Shown here piece after piece: positions 18,374 to 27,690 of a DNA stretch of 64,000 nucleotides. The DNA is from an uncultured Lachnospiraceae bacterium (GTDB lineage Bacteria; Bacillota; Clostridia; Lachnospirales; Lachnospiraceae), in assembly GCA_900539715.1 (NCBI GenBank), contig UQDA01000009.1, positions 1 through 64,000 on the forward strand. Direction: 5' to 3'. The position numbers were made by a program, and so were the translations under genes. The notes below the pieces were generated by a model. It was given only the letters and a program-made list of their open reading frames with translations. It was not told where the DNA came from and ran no database searches. Position 1 is the first letter of the stretch. Each line of letters opens with the position of its first letter.

Positions 18374-19100
18374 CCCCTATCAGGTTCTGGGCGTATCGAG
18401 GGATGCGTCCGAAGAGGAAATAAAAAAAGCATACCGGAAGCTGAGCCGGATATATCATCCTGACGCCAATGTGAACAATCCGAATAAGGAACAGGCAGAG
18501 GAGAAATTTAAGGAGATACAGCAGGCATATCAGCAGATAATAAAAGAACGGGAACAGGGAATTTCAGGAAATGCCTATGACGGTCAGGGATATGGACAGG
18601 GAGCCTATGGCGGGTATGGCGGCTTTGATGATTTTTTCGGCGGCTTTGGTTTTGGCGGTTATGGACAGAGCAGCTATGGACAGCGTGCTCAGGGCAGCGA
18701 TGATGAGGAAGCTATCCATTTAAAGGCAGCTCTAAATTATATCAGCAGCGGTCATTATAAAGAGGCAGTGAACGTTCTGAATAATATGAAAGAACGGTCG
18801 GCACGCTGGTATTATTACAGCTCTGTTGCAAATCAGGGACTGGGAAACAATGCACAGGCATTGGAATATGCGAAAAAGGCAACAGAACTGGATCCTGATG
18901 ACCAGGAATACGCAGGCTGGAGACAGCGCATGGAATCCGGCGGCAGCTGGTATGCGGGACGCCAGACGCAGTACGGCGGGATGCCGTCCCAGGGCAGCGG
19001 CGGTTTTTGCTGGAAGCTGTGTATGGCAAACCTCATATGCAACCTGTGTTGTGGCGGCGGTGGATTATGCTGCGGCGGAATGCCGTTGTTTTTCTGTTAA
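18366..19100 (+). CDS. J-domain protein with TPR repeats
   Basis: A 244-residue protein. Residues 1-70 are a J domain with the HPD motif (YHPDANV), which stimulates DnaK. A Gly/Tyr/Phe-rich linker follows (GQGYGQGAYGGYGGFDDFF and similar). Residues about 115-190 form TPR-like helices (ALNYISSGHYKEAVNVLNN, ALEYAKKATELDPDD). The C-terminus is rich in Cys and Gly (CCGGGGLCCGG), perhaps a metal-binding or membrane-anchoring tail. This is not canonical DnaJ, as the zinc-finger and C-terminal substrate domains are absent. It overlaps the DUF5685 gene. Confidence 0.85.
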   Translation: MRDPYQVLGVSRDASEEEIKKAYRKLSRIYHPDANVNNPNKEQAEEKFKEIQQAYQQIIKEREQGISGNAYDGQGYGQGAYGGYGGFDDFFGGFGFGGYGQSSYGQRAQGSDDEEAIHLKAALNYISSGHYKEAVNVLNNMKERSARWYYYSSVANQGLGNNAQALEYAKKATELDPDDQEYAGWRQRMESGGSWYAGRQTQYGGMPSQGSGGFCWKLCMANLICNLCCGGGGLCCGGMPLFFC

Positions 19101-19135
19101 AAGGTCTGCACTTTAAGTTCGGAAAGGAGTTTTGT

Positions 19136-19678
19136 ATGCTGCAGTCGATGGTAGTTTATTCCAGCCGCACGGGCAATACGCAAAAAATAGCAACGCGGAT
19201 TTTTGCGGCTATCCCGGGCGACTCAAAGGATATGCAGAGGATAGGGGAGTATCAGGGAAAAGATGCAGAGCTGTTTTTTGTGGGATTTTGGACCGATAAG
19301 GGGGACTGCTGTGAGCAGGCGGCAGAGCTCCTTCAGAGCCTGCATGGGAAACGTGTGGCTTTGTTTGGAACATGTGGCATGAGAACAGATGATGCTTATT
19401 ATGACAATATCCGGGAAGCGGTAAGAAAATGGCTTCCGGAGGATAATATTTATCTCGGTACCTTTATGTGTCAGGGCAAGATGCCGATGCAGGTAAGGAA
19501 CAGATATGAGGTTATGCTTTCCAATGGCGAGAATCCGGACTGGATGCGGGCGATGATGCGTAATTTTGATGAAGCAATGCTGCATCCCGACCGGGCGGAC
19601 GAGCTGGCAGCGGAAAAATTTGCAAAAGAGGTCGTCCGAAAAGCTTTCGGCGAAAAAAGAAGTTGTTTCAGCGCGTGA
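19136..19678 (+). CDS. Flavodoxin-like protein
   Basis: A 180-residue protein with the FMN phosphate-binding loop at the N-terminus (VVYSSRTGNTQKIATRI), then FFVGFWTDKGDC and ALFGTCGMR, as in the flavodoxin fold. It resembles the BilS-type flavodoxin family found with bilirubin reductase in gut Clostridia, but no reductase gene is nearby, so I do not assign that role. An electron-transfer function is the safe reading. The ATG at 19136 has GGAAAGGAG upstream; the frame continues open further upstream only through overlap with the J-domain gene. Confidence 0.78.
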   Translation: MLQSMVVYSSRTGNTQKIATRIFAAIPGDSKDMQRIGEYQGKDAELFFVGFWTDKGDCCEQAAELLQSLHGKRVALFGTCGMRTDDAYYDNIREAVRKWLPEDNIYLGTFMCQGKMPMQVRNRYEVMLSNGENPDWMRAMMRNFDEAMLHPDRADELAAEKFAKEVVRKAFGEKRSCFSA

Positions 19679-19692
19679 TTTTTTACGCGCTG
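19667..19692 (+). terminator. Possible terminator hairpin
   Basis: CAGCGCG pairs with CGCGCTG around the stop codon of the flavodoxin-like gene. The following sequence is AT-rich but without a clean T run, so termination may be weak. Confidence 0.4.
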
Positions 19693-19775
19693 TCACATTT
19701 TATACATATTTTTTTGGTATGCTCGATATATGAAATGGAAATCAGGGCCGTCTGCGCGGCAGAAAAGAGGAAGAG

Positions 19776-20453
19776 ATGGATAGACCGAAGATTCTTGTGG
19801 TGGATGATGAGAGCAGGATGCGTAAGCTGGTCAGGGACTTTTTGCAGAGGGAAGATTTTGAAGTGCTGGAGGCCGGAGACGGAAGCGAGGCACTGGATAT
19901 ATTTTTTGAAAATCAGGACATTGCTCTGATAATTCTGGACGTGATGATGCCTAAAATGGACGGGTGGCAGGTGTGCAGGGAAGTGCGCGCCTACTCCAAG
20001 GTGCCTATTATTATGCTGACCGCGCGCAGCGATGAAAAGGATGAGCTTCAGGGCTTTGAACTTGGGGTGGATGAGTATATTTCAAAACCATTTTCGCCCA
20101 AAATCCTGGTAGCGAGAGTTGAAGCAATATTGCGCCGGACCGGAAGGAGCCTGCAGGACGGAGAGGTTTTGGAGGTCGGAGGTATCCGGCTGGATAAAGC
20201 GGCGCATATGGTGGAGATAGACGATAAAAGTATTGATTTAAGTTATAAAGAGTTTGAACTGCTGGCATATTTTATGGAAAATAAAGGGATTGCCCTTTCA
20301 CGCGAAAAAATATTGAACAATGTTTGGAATTATGATTATTTTGGGGATGCGAGAACGATAGACACCCATGTGAAAAAGCTTCGGAGCAAGCTGGGGGATA
20401 AGGGCGAGCTGATAAAGACGATATGGGGCATGGGCTATAAGCTGGAGGTATGA
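19776..20453 (+). CDS. OmpR-family response regulator
   Basis: A 225-residue regulator. The receiver domain has the acidic pair DDE near residue 10, the phosphoacceptor Asp in LIILDVMMPKMDGW, and the conserved Thr and Lys in MLTARS and YISKPFSP. A winged-helix DNA-binding domain follows (LSYKEFELLAYFMENKG to IWGMGYKLEV). It works with the histidine kinase that starts six bases before or two bases after its stop, depending on which start is used. The stimulus is unknown and no target genes can be named. Confidence 0.94.
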   Translation: MDRPKILVVDDESRMRKLVRDFLQREDFEVLEAGDGSEALDIFFENQDIALIILDVMMPKMDGWQVCREVRAYSKVPIIMLTARSDEKDELQGFELGVDEYISKPFSPKILVARVEAILRRTGRSLQDGEVLEVGGIRLDKAAHMVEIDDKSIDLSYKEFELLAYFMENKGIALSREKILNNVWNYDYFGDARTIDTHVKKLRSKLGDKGELIKTIWGMGYKLEV

Positions 20454-20455
20454 GC

Positions 20456-21967
20456 ATGAAATATTCCATCCGCAGGCAGTTCGCAGGAATCTTCATCGGA
20501 CTGATGGCGGCGGCGATATTGTTTTGCTGGTTTTTGAACAGCACGTTTCTGCAAAAATATTACATTTTCAATAAAAAGGCGGTGCTCTTGGAGCTTCATG
20601 GAGATTTGGCCGGGGCGATAGAGGAGGAGCGTATTCATACAGAGGAGTTTGAGCTTTTTCTGCAGCAGAAATGTTCCAAGCATAATCTGGCACTTGTGGT
20701 TCTGGATTCTGATTCACAGGTGGTCGAGAATTCCGGGGGCGGCGTTGATTTTTTGAAGCAGCAGCTTTTGCAGCATCTGTTTGCGCTTTCAAATGAAAAG
20801 TATGAGATTATGGACCATGGAGACGGTTTTGTTATCGCGCAGGTAAAGGATACGAGAGCGCAGATGGAATATATCGAAATCTGGGGAGTTCTGCCTGGAG
20901 GATACTTTTTTATCATCCGATCTGCGCTGGAGGGAATACGCGACAGCGTTCAGATCGCGAACCGCTTTTTGGCAATAGTCGGAATTTTTGCGTCGGTAAT
21001 GAGCGGTATCCTGATATGGTATGTGTCCCGCAGAATTACAACGCCGATATTGCAGCTGGCTGATATTTCCAAAAGGATGAGCCAGCTGGATTTTACCGCC
21101 AGATATGAAGGAACAAGCCGGAATGAGATAGGGTTTTTGGGAGAAAATATCAACAGGCTCTCCGCTACGCTGGAACATACGATATCCGAACTGAAAACGG
21201 CAAATAATGAGCTTACCCGCGATATCCGTAAAAAAGAAGAGGTAGATCAGATGCGTCGGGAATTTCTGGCAAATGTTTCCCATGAATTAAAAACACCGAT
21301 TGCTCTCATACAGGGATATGCGGAAGGGCTTTTGGAGGATGTGAACAGCGACCCGGAAAGCAGGAAATTTTACTGTGACGTGATCGTGGATGAAGCCGGA
21401 AAGATGAACAATATGGTGAAAAAGCTTCTGACGCTGAATCAGCTGGAGTCGGGGAATGATGTCGTTTCTATGGAGCGTTTCGATATTGCAGCGCTGGTAA
21501 ACAATTATCTGCAGTCGGCGGATCTTCTGGCAAAGCAAAATGACATCAGCGTCCGCATGGAGGAAATGGAGCCGGTATATGTATGGGGCGACGAGTTCAA
21601 GGTCGAGGAAGTGGTGATGAATTATTTTTCCAATGCGGTCAATCACTGCAGTGGAGATAAGGTCATCGAGGTTCGTATCCTGAAAAAAGGGTCCTGCGCG
21701 CGCATTTCGGTATTCAATACAGGAGCACCTATTCCGGAGGAATCCCTTTCACACCTGTGGGAGAAGTTTTATAAGGTGGATAAGGCGAGGACAAGGGAAT
21801 ATGGGGGAAGCGGAGTCGGGCTGTCTATTGTCAAGGCTATCATGGAGTCTATGAATCAGAAATACGGCGTGATCAATTATAAAAACGGTGTCGCTTTCTG
21901 GTTTGAGCTGGAGCTTGTAAAAGAGCAAATCGGGGAAGAAAAGGAAAAAACTGAAAAAAACAGTTGA
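20456..21967 (+). CDS. Sensor histidine kinase
   Basis: A 503-residue membrane kinase. A first helix (about residues 8-28) and a second one (about 165-188) enclose a sensor domain outside the cell. A HAMP linker follows, then HisKA with NVSHELKTP (phospho-His near residue 276), the N box NYFSNAVNH and the G2 box GGSGVGLSIV. All catalytic boxes look intact. The start at ATG 20456 is preferred, seven bases after GGAGG; ATG 20450 overlaps the regulator's stop. It is the cognate kinase of the preceding regulator. Confidence 0.93.
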   Translation: MKYSIRRQFAGIFIGLMAAAILFCWFLNSTFLQKYYIFNKKAVLLELHGDLAGAIEEERIHTEEFELFLQQKCSKHNLALVVLDSDSQVVENSGGGVDFLKQQLLQHLFALSNEKYEIMDHGDGFVIAQVKDTRAQMEYIEIWGVLPGGYFFIIRSALEGIRDSVQIANRFLAIVGIFASVMSGILIWYVSRRITTPILQLADISKRMSQLDFTARYEGTSRNEIGFLGENINRLSATLEHTISELKTANNELTRDIRKKEEVDQMRREFLANVSHELKTPIALIQGYAEGLLEDVNSDPESRKFYCDVIVDEAGKMNNMVKKLLTLNQLESGNDVVSMERFDIAALVNNYLQSADLLAKQNDISVRMEEMEPVYVWGDEFKVEEVVMNYFSNAVNHCSGDKVIEVRILKKGSCARISVFNTGAPIPEESLSHLWEKFYKVDKARTREYGGSGVGLSIVKAIMESMNQKYGVINYKNGVAFWFELELVKEQIGEEKEKTEKNS

Positions 21968-22035
21968 AATATGCGGATTTTTAGGATACACTTGTATCGT
22001 ATTGAAACCGTGATTATTTAGGAGGAAGATTTTGT

Positions 22036-22593
22036 ATGATTTCTGCAGGTGATTTCAGAAATGGCGTTACCATTGAATTTGAGGGCAATATTTACCAGAT
22101 TATTGAGTTCCAGCACGTTAAGCCCGGTAAAGGTGCAGCGTTCGTTAGAACCAAACTGAAAAATATCAAGAGCGGCGGCGTGGTGGAAAAGACTTTCCGC
22201 CCTACTGAAAAATGTCCTACCGCGCGTATCGAAAGAAGAGATATGCAGTACCTGTACAATGACGGCGACCTGTATACTTTCATGGATACAGAGACTTATG
22301 ACCAGATTTCCCTGAATCAGGAGTCCATCGGTGATGCGTTAAAGTTCGTTAAGGAGAATGAGACCTGCAAGATCTGTTCCCATAACGGCAGCGTATTCGC
22401 AGTGGAGCCCCCTCTGTTCGTTGAACTGGCTATCACAGAGACAGAGCCCGGCTTTAAGGGCGATACCGCTACAGGTGCAAGCAAGCCCGCTACAGTAGAG
22501 ACAGGCGCGCTGGTATACGTTCCTTTATTCGTAGAAGAAGGCGACGTTATCAAAATAGACACAAGAACAGGCGAGTACCTGTCCAGAGTATAA
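22036..22593 (+). CDS. efp: Elongation factor P
   Basis: EF-P binds between the P and E sites and relieves ribosome stalling at polyproline. The 185-residue length and the three-domain layout are normal. The loop HVKPGKGAAFVR carries the Lys at the tip of domain I, and GDLYTFMDTETYDQ is a family signature. A strong Shine-Dalgarno (AGGAGGAAG) precedes the ATG. A terminator follows, so it appears to be a single-gene unit. Confidence 0.97.
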   Translation: MISAGDFRNGVTIEFEGNIYQIIEFQHVKPGKGAAFVRTKLKNIKSGGVVEKTFRPTEKCPTARIERRDMQYLYNDGDLYTFMDTETYDQISLNQESIGDALKFVKENETCKICSHNGSVFAVEPPLFVELAITETEPGFKGDTATGASKPATVETGALVYVPLFVEEGDVIKIDTRTGEYLSRV

Positions 22594-22615
22594 ATTTCAT
22601 CTGTTTTGGCAATAC

Positions 22616-22647
22616 ACGGCATAGTCGTTTTGGCTATGCCGTTTTTT
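22616..22647 (+). terminator. Terminator after efp
   Basis: ACGGCATAG pairs with CTATGCCGT and is followed by a T run. The next ~200 bases up to the groES promoter are AT-rich and hold no gene I can support. Confidence 0.88.
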
Positions 22648-22849
22648 ATATGTCAGAAAAGTTTTTTCGCGGAAAGCAGAGATTGCCTGGCGGCAATCGG
22701 GCCCGGTGCACGTCTTTTTACATACATTTTCGGCAAATCTAAAAAAAGTATGAAATTGCACTTTATGATTCGGGATAAGATAATCAAAGAAAAGAAGAGA
22801 TAATAAGAGAAAAAGAGAGATAATATAAAATATACTGCTGTGGATGATG

Positions 22850-22878
22850 TTGCAAGTTTGCAGCTGGGAACATAATAT
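22850..22878 (+). promoter_or_regulatory. Probable groES-groL promoter
   Basis: TTGCAA and TAATAT are 17 bases apart and lie just upstream of the CIRCE operator, as expected of a HrcA-repressed vegetative promoter. Confidence 0.55.
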
Positions 22879-22889
22879 ACATATAGTGT

Positions 22890-22916
22890 TTAGCACTCGA
22901 GATAAATGAGTGCTAA
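22890..22916 (+). promoter_or_regulatory. CIRCE operator (HrcA site)
   Basis: TTAGCACTC, nine bases, GAGTGCTAA: a perfect match to the CIRCE inverted repeat bound by the heat-shock repressor HrcA. The hrcA gene itself is not in the window. Confidence 0.97.
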
Positions 22917-22962
22917 CAGCACATACGAAAGCAAACCTATTTAATATAAGGAGGCAGTTATT

Positions 22963-23250
22963 ATGAAGTTAGTACCCTTAGGTGACAGAGTTGTATTGAA
23001 GCAGTTAGTGGCAGAAGAGACAACCAAATCCGGCATCGTTCTTCCCGGCCAGAACAAGGAAAAACCTCAGCAGGCTGAAGTAGTTGCAGTTGGCCCCGGC
23101 GGAATGGTAGACGGAAAGGAAGTAAAGATGGAGGTTTCCGTTGGAAATCAGGTTATCTATTCCAAATATGCGGGAACAGATGTGAAGCTGGATGACGAGG
23201 AGTACATCATCGTAAAACAGTCCGATATTCTTGCAGTAATCGAAGGTTGA
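22963..23250 (+). CDS. groES: Co-chaperonin GroES
   Basis: The 95-residue lid of the GroEL chamber. It begins MKLVPLGDRVVLKQL, has the mobile loop region (EETTKSGIVLPG) and ends with the DEEYIIVKQSDILAVIE segment normal for the family. The Shine-Dalgarno AAGGAGG is strong. It is under CIRCE control and is followed by groL after about 50 bases. Confidence 0.98.
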   Translation: MKLVPLGDRVVLKQLVAEETTKSGIVLPGQNKEKPQQAEVVAVGPGGMVDGKEVKMEVSVGNQVIYSKYAGTDVKLDDEEYIIVKQSDILAVIEG

Positions 23251-23303
23251 TTCCTTCGATCTAAAGATTGAAATCAAGGCATCATTAAAGGAGGCTATTT
23301 ATC

Positions 23304-24929
23304 ATGGCAAAGGAAATCAAATATGGCGCAGAAGCGCGTGCAGCACTGGAAGCAGGTGTTGATAAGCTGGCAAATACTGTAAGAGTGACATTAGGACCCA
23401 AAGGCCGCAATGTGGCTCTGGACAAATCCTATGGCGCTCCGCTCATCACCAATGATGGTGTGACCATCGCAAAAGAGATAGAGCTTGAGGATGCGTTTGA
23501 AAACATGGGCGCACAGCTTGTAAAGGAAGTTGCGACAAAGACGAATGACGTGGCAGGTGATGGTACGACAACTGCGACTGTTCTGGCACAGGCAATGATT
23601 GGCGCGGGCATGAGCAATCTGGCAGCAGGCGCAAATCCGATCATCTTAAGAAAAGGTATGCAGAAGGCTACTGAGTGCGCGGTAGAGGCTATTGCAAAGA
23701 TGAGCCAGAAGGTAAACGGCAAAAATCATATCGCAAGAGTTGCAGCTATCTCTGCGGCGAGCGATGAAGTGGGCCAGATGGTTGCAGATGCAATGGAAAA
23801 GGTTTCCAATGATGGAGTCATTACCATTGAAGAGAGCAAGACCATGAAGACAGAACTGGATCTGGTAGAAGGCATGCAGTTCGACAGAGGCTATATTTCC
23901 GCATACATGGCGACAGATATGGATAAGATGGAAGCGGTTCTGGATAATCCCTATATCCTCATTACAGACAAGAAGATTTCCAATATTCAGGAAATCCTGC
24001 CTCTGCTCGAGCAGATTGTGCAGTCCGGTGCAAAACTTCTCATTATTGCAGAAGATGTGGAAGGCGAGGCACTGACAACTCTTATTGTCAACAAGCTGCG
24101 CGGTACTTTCAATGTAGTTGCAGTCAAAGCTCCCGGATATGGCGACAGAAGAAAAGCAATGCTGGAGGATATCGCTATTTTGACAGGCGGTCAGGTTATC
24201 AGCTCCGAGCTTGGTCTGGAACTGAAAGAGACTACAATGGATATGCTTGGACGCGCAAAATCTGTTAAGGTTCAGAAAGAGAACACCATCATTGTGGACG
24301 GTGAAGGCGATAAGGATGCTATCCAGGCAAGAGTTGCACAGATTAAAAAGCAGATTGAGGAGACGACATCTGAGTTTGATAAAGAGAAACTGCAGGAGAG
24401 ACTGGCAAAACTGGCTGGCGGCGTAGCAGTTATCCGTGTAGGTGCTGCAACCGAGACAGAAATGAAGGAAGCAAAGCTGCGTATGGAGGATGCTCTGGCA
24501 GCTACCCGTGCAGCAGTGGAAGAAGGCATTATCGCAGGCGGTGGTTCTGCATATATCCATGCGGCAAAAGATGTTGAAGCGCTGGCAGATGCTCTGGAAG
24601 GTGATGAGAGAACCGGTGCGAAGATAGTACTGAAAGCTCTTGAGGCTCCGTTGTATTATATCGCTGCAAATGCAGGTCTGGAAGGCAGCGTTATCATCAA
24701 CAAAGTAAAAGAGTCTGCTGTAGGAGTTGGTTTTGATGCTCTTAAGGAAGAGTATGTTGATATGATAAAGGACGGCATCCTTGATCCTGCAAAGGTAACA
24801 AGGAGCGCTCTGCAGAATGCGACAAGCGTTGCAAGCACATTGCTTACAACAGAGTCTGTTGTTGCAAATATCAAAGAAGATACCCCGGCAATGCCTGCCG
24901 GCGGTGCGGGCGGCATGGGGATGATGTAA
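23304..24929 (+). CDS. groL: Chaperonin GroEL
   Basis: The 541-residue chaperonin that folds proteins in an ATP-driven double ring. The ATP-binding motif NDVAGDGTTTATVLAQ is present, and the C-terminus is the typical Gly/Met tail (GGAGGMGMM). Length and start (MAKEIKYG) are normal. It is co-transcribed with groES and closed by a very stable terminator. A long antisense open frame across it is a coding shadow. Confidence 0.98.
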   Translation: MAKEIKYGAEARAALEAGVDKLANTVRVTLGPKGRNVALDKSYGAPLITNDGVTIAKEIELEDAFENMGAQLVKEVATKTNDVAGDGTTTATVLAQAMIGAGMSNLAAGANPIILRKGMQKATECAVEAIAKMSQKVNGKNHIARVAAISAASDEVGQMVADAMEKVSNDGVITIEESKTMKTELDLVEGMQFDRGYISAYMATDMDKMEAVLDNPYILITDKKISNIQEILPLLEQIVQSGAKLLIIAEDVEGEALTTLIVNKLRGTFNVVAVKAPGYGDRRKAMLEDIAILTGGQVISSELGLELKETTMDMLGRAKSVKVQKENTIIVDGEGDKDAIQARVAQIKKQIEETTSEFDKEKLQERLAKLAGGVAVIRVGAATETEMKEAKLRMEDALAATRAAVEEGIIAGGGSAYIHAAKDVEALADALEGDERTGAKIVLKALEAPLYYIAANAGLEGSVIINKVKESAVGVGFDALKEEYVDMIKDGILDPAKVTRSALQNATSVASTLLTTESVVANIKEDTPAMPAGGAGGMGMM

Positions 24930-24947
24930 AGCCCTGTATGGACGAGG

Positions 24948-24988
24948 CGGCTTTCCGTAGAAAGAACATTCTGCGGAAAGCCGTTTTT
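24948..24988 (+). terminator. Terminator after groL
   Basis: A 15-bp stem (CGGCTTTCCGTAGAA with TTCTGCGGAAAGCCG), 6-base loop, then five T. From here to about 25200 there is no supported gene. Confidence 0.93.
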
Positions 24989-25086
24989 GTTTGATGGAAA
25001 AGCTGCCTTTCTGTTGAGGAAAAAACACTATTATGCGTACTGCAGAAGAAAGGAAAATGTCGCCGGCATGATTCACTGCTGGCGCT

Positions 25087-25120
25087 GCATCCTGAAAAGC
25101 AGGATGCTTTGTTTTTTCAC
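25087..25120 (+). terminator. Second terminator-like hairpin
   Basis: GCATCCTG pairs with CAGGATGC and is followed by TTTGTTTTTT, in the 380-base gap between groL and pta. It may be a back-up terminator or the end of an unannotated short transcript. Confidence 0.5.
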
Positions 25121-25206
25121 ACTCGCATCCGGGGAACATATTGCTGACGTTACTTTAAGCAGTAACGATGTCCTTCATTTTGTACAAGATTTTCCGGAAA
25201 AATCAC

Positions 25207-25234
25207 TTGTATACAATTTGTAAAATGGTATAAT
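25207..25234 (+). promoter_or_regulatory. Promoter of pta
   Basis: TTGTAT and TATAAT are 16 bases apart, about 75 bases before the pta start. Confidence 0.65.
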
Positions 25235-25309
25235 TTATGTTAAGGATAAGCATGTGAACAAAACGGAAACGGACATGCAGGAAGCAACAGGAAAGGAGAG
25301 AACAGGACA

Positions 25310-26311
25310 ATGTCTTACATTGATACCATCAAAGAAAAAGCGAGAGCCGATAAGAGGACGATCGTACTGCCGGAGACCAATGATAAGAGAACTCTGATAG
25401 CGGCATCCCACATCATCGAAGAGGGGATAGCCAACATTATCATGGTAGGTAACGAAGAAAAGATAATGGACGGTGCAGGATGGCTGGAAGTGGATTTGAG
25501 CGGCGTAAAGGTCGTGGATCCAAACAACTGCGATAAGCTGGATGAATATGTGGAGCTCTTATACGAGACGAGAAAACATAAGGGGATGACAAAGGAGAAA
25601 GCAAAACAGATACTTCTTTCCGATAATCTGACCTTTGGCGTTATCATGGTAAAGGCAAACGATGCGGACGGTATGGTGGCGGGTGCATGCCATGCGACAG
25701 CCGATACGCTCCGTCCTGCGCTGCAGATATTAAAGACCGCTCCCGGCGTGAAGCTGGTATCCGGTTTCTTTATCCTGGACGTTCCGAATTGCGAATATGG
25801 CGAAAACGGCACATTCCTGTTTGCGGACTGCGGATTGAATCAGGATCCTACGGCGGAAGAGCTGGCAGCTATCGCGGATACGAGCGCGAAGAGCTTTAAG
25901 ACGCTGGTAGGGGCAAAACCTATCATTGCGATGCTTTCCCATTCCACCAAAGGAAGCGCGAAACATCCGCTTGTTGATAAGGTTGTAAAAGCGGTTGAGA
26001 TAGCTCATGAACAGTATCCCGGATTGACCCTGGATGGTGAGCTTCAGACAGACGCCGCTATCGTGCCTTCCGTTGCGAAGTCCAAGGCGCCCGGAAGCGA
26101 AGTGGCGGGCAAGGCGAACGTTCTTGTATTCCCGAATCTGGACTGCGGCAATATCGGTTACAAACTGGTGCAGCGTCTGGCAAAGGCGGAAGCTTATGGA
26201 CCGATGCTTCAGGGTATCGCAAAACCGGTTAACGACCTGTCCAGAGGGTGTTCCTGGGAGGATATCGTAGGCGTTGTGGCACTTACGGCGGTACAGGCTC
26301 AGTTGATGTGA
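25310..26311 (+). CDS. pta: Phosphate acetyltransferase
   Basis: Converts acetyl-CoA and phosphate to acetyl phosphate, the first step of acetate formation with ATP gain. The 333-residue length is that of the short, single-domain Pta. Family segments seen are RTIVLPETNDKRTL at the start, then AGACHATADTLRPALQ, and SHSTKGSAKHP. The acetate kinase gene follows, separated by a hairpin. The two enzymes together make a main energy route of fermenting Clostridia. Confidence 0.96.
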   Translation: MSYIDTIKEKARADKRTIVLPETNDKRTLIAASHIIEEGIANIIMVGNEEKIMDGAGWLEVDLSGVKVVDPNNCDKLDEYVELLYETRKHKGMTKEKAKQILLSDNLTFGVIMVKANDADGMVAGACHATADTLRPALQILKTAPGVKLVSGFFILDVPNCEYGENGTFLFADCGLNQDPTAEELAAIADTSAKSFKTLVGAKPIIAMLSHSTKGSAKHPLVDKVVKAVEIAHEQYPGLTLDGELQTDAAIVPSVAKSKAPGSEVAGKANVLVFPNLDCGNIGYKLVQRLAKAEAYGPMLQGIAKPVNDLSRGCSWEDIVGVVALTAVQAQLM

Positions 26312-26361
26312 ATAATGACAAAAAAATAGCATATTTTACAAAGAAATAATAAATTTTACCC

Positions 26362-26405
26362 AAAAACCTTTCGGATATCAGTTGTAAATCTGAAAGGTTT
26401 TTGTT
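26362..26405 (+). terminator. Terminator or attenuator between pta and ackA
   Basis: A 15-bp stem (AAAAACCTTTCGGAT with ATCTGAAAGGTTTTT) with an 11-base loop, whose right arm ends in a T run. I see no clear promoter between it and ackA, so it may be leaky and set the pta to ackA ratio. Confidence 0.8.
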
Positions 26406-26450
26406 AATATGATAAGGAGGGGTTCAAAATCACAAACGGGGGTGTGCAAA

Positions 26451-27653
26451 ATGAAGGTTTTGGTCATTAACTGTGGAAGTTCTTCGTTGAAATTTCAGCT
26501 GATAGATGGGGATACAGAGGAATTGACAGCGAAAGGATTATGTGAGAGAATTGGGATTGCGGGCAGCCGGATAAGCTTTACCAAGGCTGGTTGTGAGAAG
26601 AAAAAGTGGGAAGCCCCTATGGCAGACCATAAGGATGCGGTCGCCCTGATGCTCAGGACACTGACAGACCCTGAGATAGGTGCGCTCAAGGATCTTTCTG
26701 AGATAGGCGCAGTCGGACATCGTGTAGTACATGGCGGCGAGCGGTTTTCAAAGGCAACTCTTATTACACCTGAGGTAAAAGAGGCCATTATGGAGTGCAG
26801 CGTGCTTGCACCTCTGCACAATCCGGCAAACCTGCAGGGAATAGAAGATTGTGAAAGACAGCTTCCGGGCGTACCGCAGGTAGCGGTATTTGATACGGCA
26901 TTTCATCAGACGATGCCGGAGGAGGCATATTTATATGCGATACCATACCGGTATTACAAGCAGTATGGTATCAGAAGATACGGTTTCCATGGCACGAGCC
27001 ATGACTATGTATCCCATCGGGCTGCGGATATGTTGGGAGTGCCCTATGATTCGGCAAAGCTCATTATCTGCCATCTGGGCAACGGCGCATCTGTTTCGGC
27101 TGTCAAGAATGGGAAATGCGTGGATACCTCTATGGGTCTGACTCCGTTGGAGGGGCTGCTTATGGGAACAAGAAGCGGCGATATCGATCCCGGTGCGGTG
27201 GAGATGATCGCAGGAAAGGATGGTAAGTCCATCCATGAAACAGTGAGGATTTTAAACAAGGAATCAGGTGTTCTGGGTTTATCTGATGGATTTTCATCGG
27301 ATTTTAGGGATTTAGAGGATGCTTATCTGGCAGGAGACAATCCGGCGGCTACAAGGGCAATGAAAGCTTTTGTACTTAGGGTAGTCAAGTATATTGGCGC
27401 ATATGCGGCGGAGATGGATGGAGCTGATGCGGTTTGTTTTACGGCGGGCATCGGAGAAAACAGCCCGGTCATCCGGGAGTTGATCTGTCAGTCGCTGGGC
27501 TATCTTGGCGCTGTGATAGACAGAGAGGCAAATCAGGTCAGAGGAAAGGAAAGAGACGTTTCCTCACCTTTGGCAACAACCAGAGTGCTTGTGATTCCGA
27601 CAAATGAAGAGCTGGAGATCGCAAGAAATACGCTCGCAATCGTGAGGGTCTGA
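26451..27653 (+). CDS. ackA: Acetate kinase
   Basis: Turns acetyl phosphate and ADP into acetate and ATP. The 400-residue protein starts MKVLVINCGSSSLKFQL, the ASKHA phosphate-binding motif, and carries HRVVHGGERF, GFHGTSHDYV and CHLGNGASV. The ATG at 26451 gives the standard N-terminus; an earlier in-frame ATG at 26409 would add 14 residues but has its Shine-Dalgarno inside the coding frame. The MBOAT gene follows after only 37 bases with no terminator, so read-through into it is likely. Confidence 0.96.
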   Translation: MKVLVINCGSSSLKFQLIDGDTEELTAKGLCERIGIAGSRISFTKAGCEKKKWEAPMADHKDAVALMLRTLTDPEIGALKDLSEIGAVGHRVVHGGERFSKATLITPEVKEAIMECSVLAPLHNPANLQGIEDCERQLPGVPQVAVFDTAFHQTMPEEAYLYAIPYRYYKQYGIRRYGFHGTSHDYVSHRAADMLGVPYDSAKLIICHLGNGASVSAVKNGKCVDTSMGLTPLEGLLMGTRSGDIDPGAVEMIAGKDGKSIHETVRILNKESGVLGLSDGFSSDFRDLEDAYLAGDNPAATRAMKAFVLRVVKYIGAYAAEMDGADAVCFTAGIGENSPVIRELICQSLGYLGAVIDREANQVRGKERDVSSPLATTRVLVIPTNEELEIARNTLAIVRV

Positions 27654-27690
27654 TGCGATACCGGCCGTTATAAAAAGGACGGGATGAACA

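Noticed and set aside
23646..25139. Long open frame on the - strand, about 497 codons, across groL
   Set aside because: It is the antisense of a highly conserved chaperonin gene, rich in Cys, His and Ser from reversed codons, with no family motif or ribosome site.
24987..25223. Possible 78-residue protein between groL and pta
   Set aside because: It begins at a terminator, crosses another hairpin and the pta promoter, and has no ribosome site.
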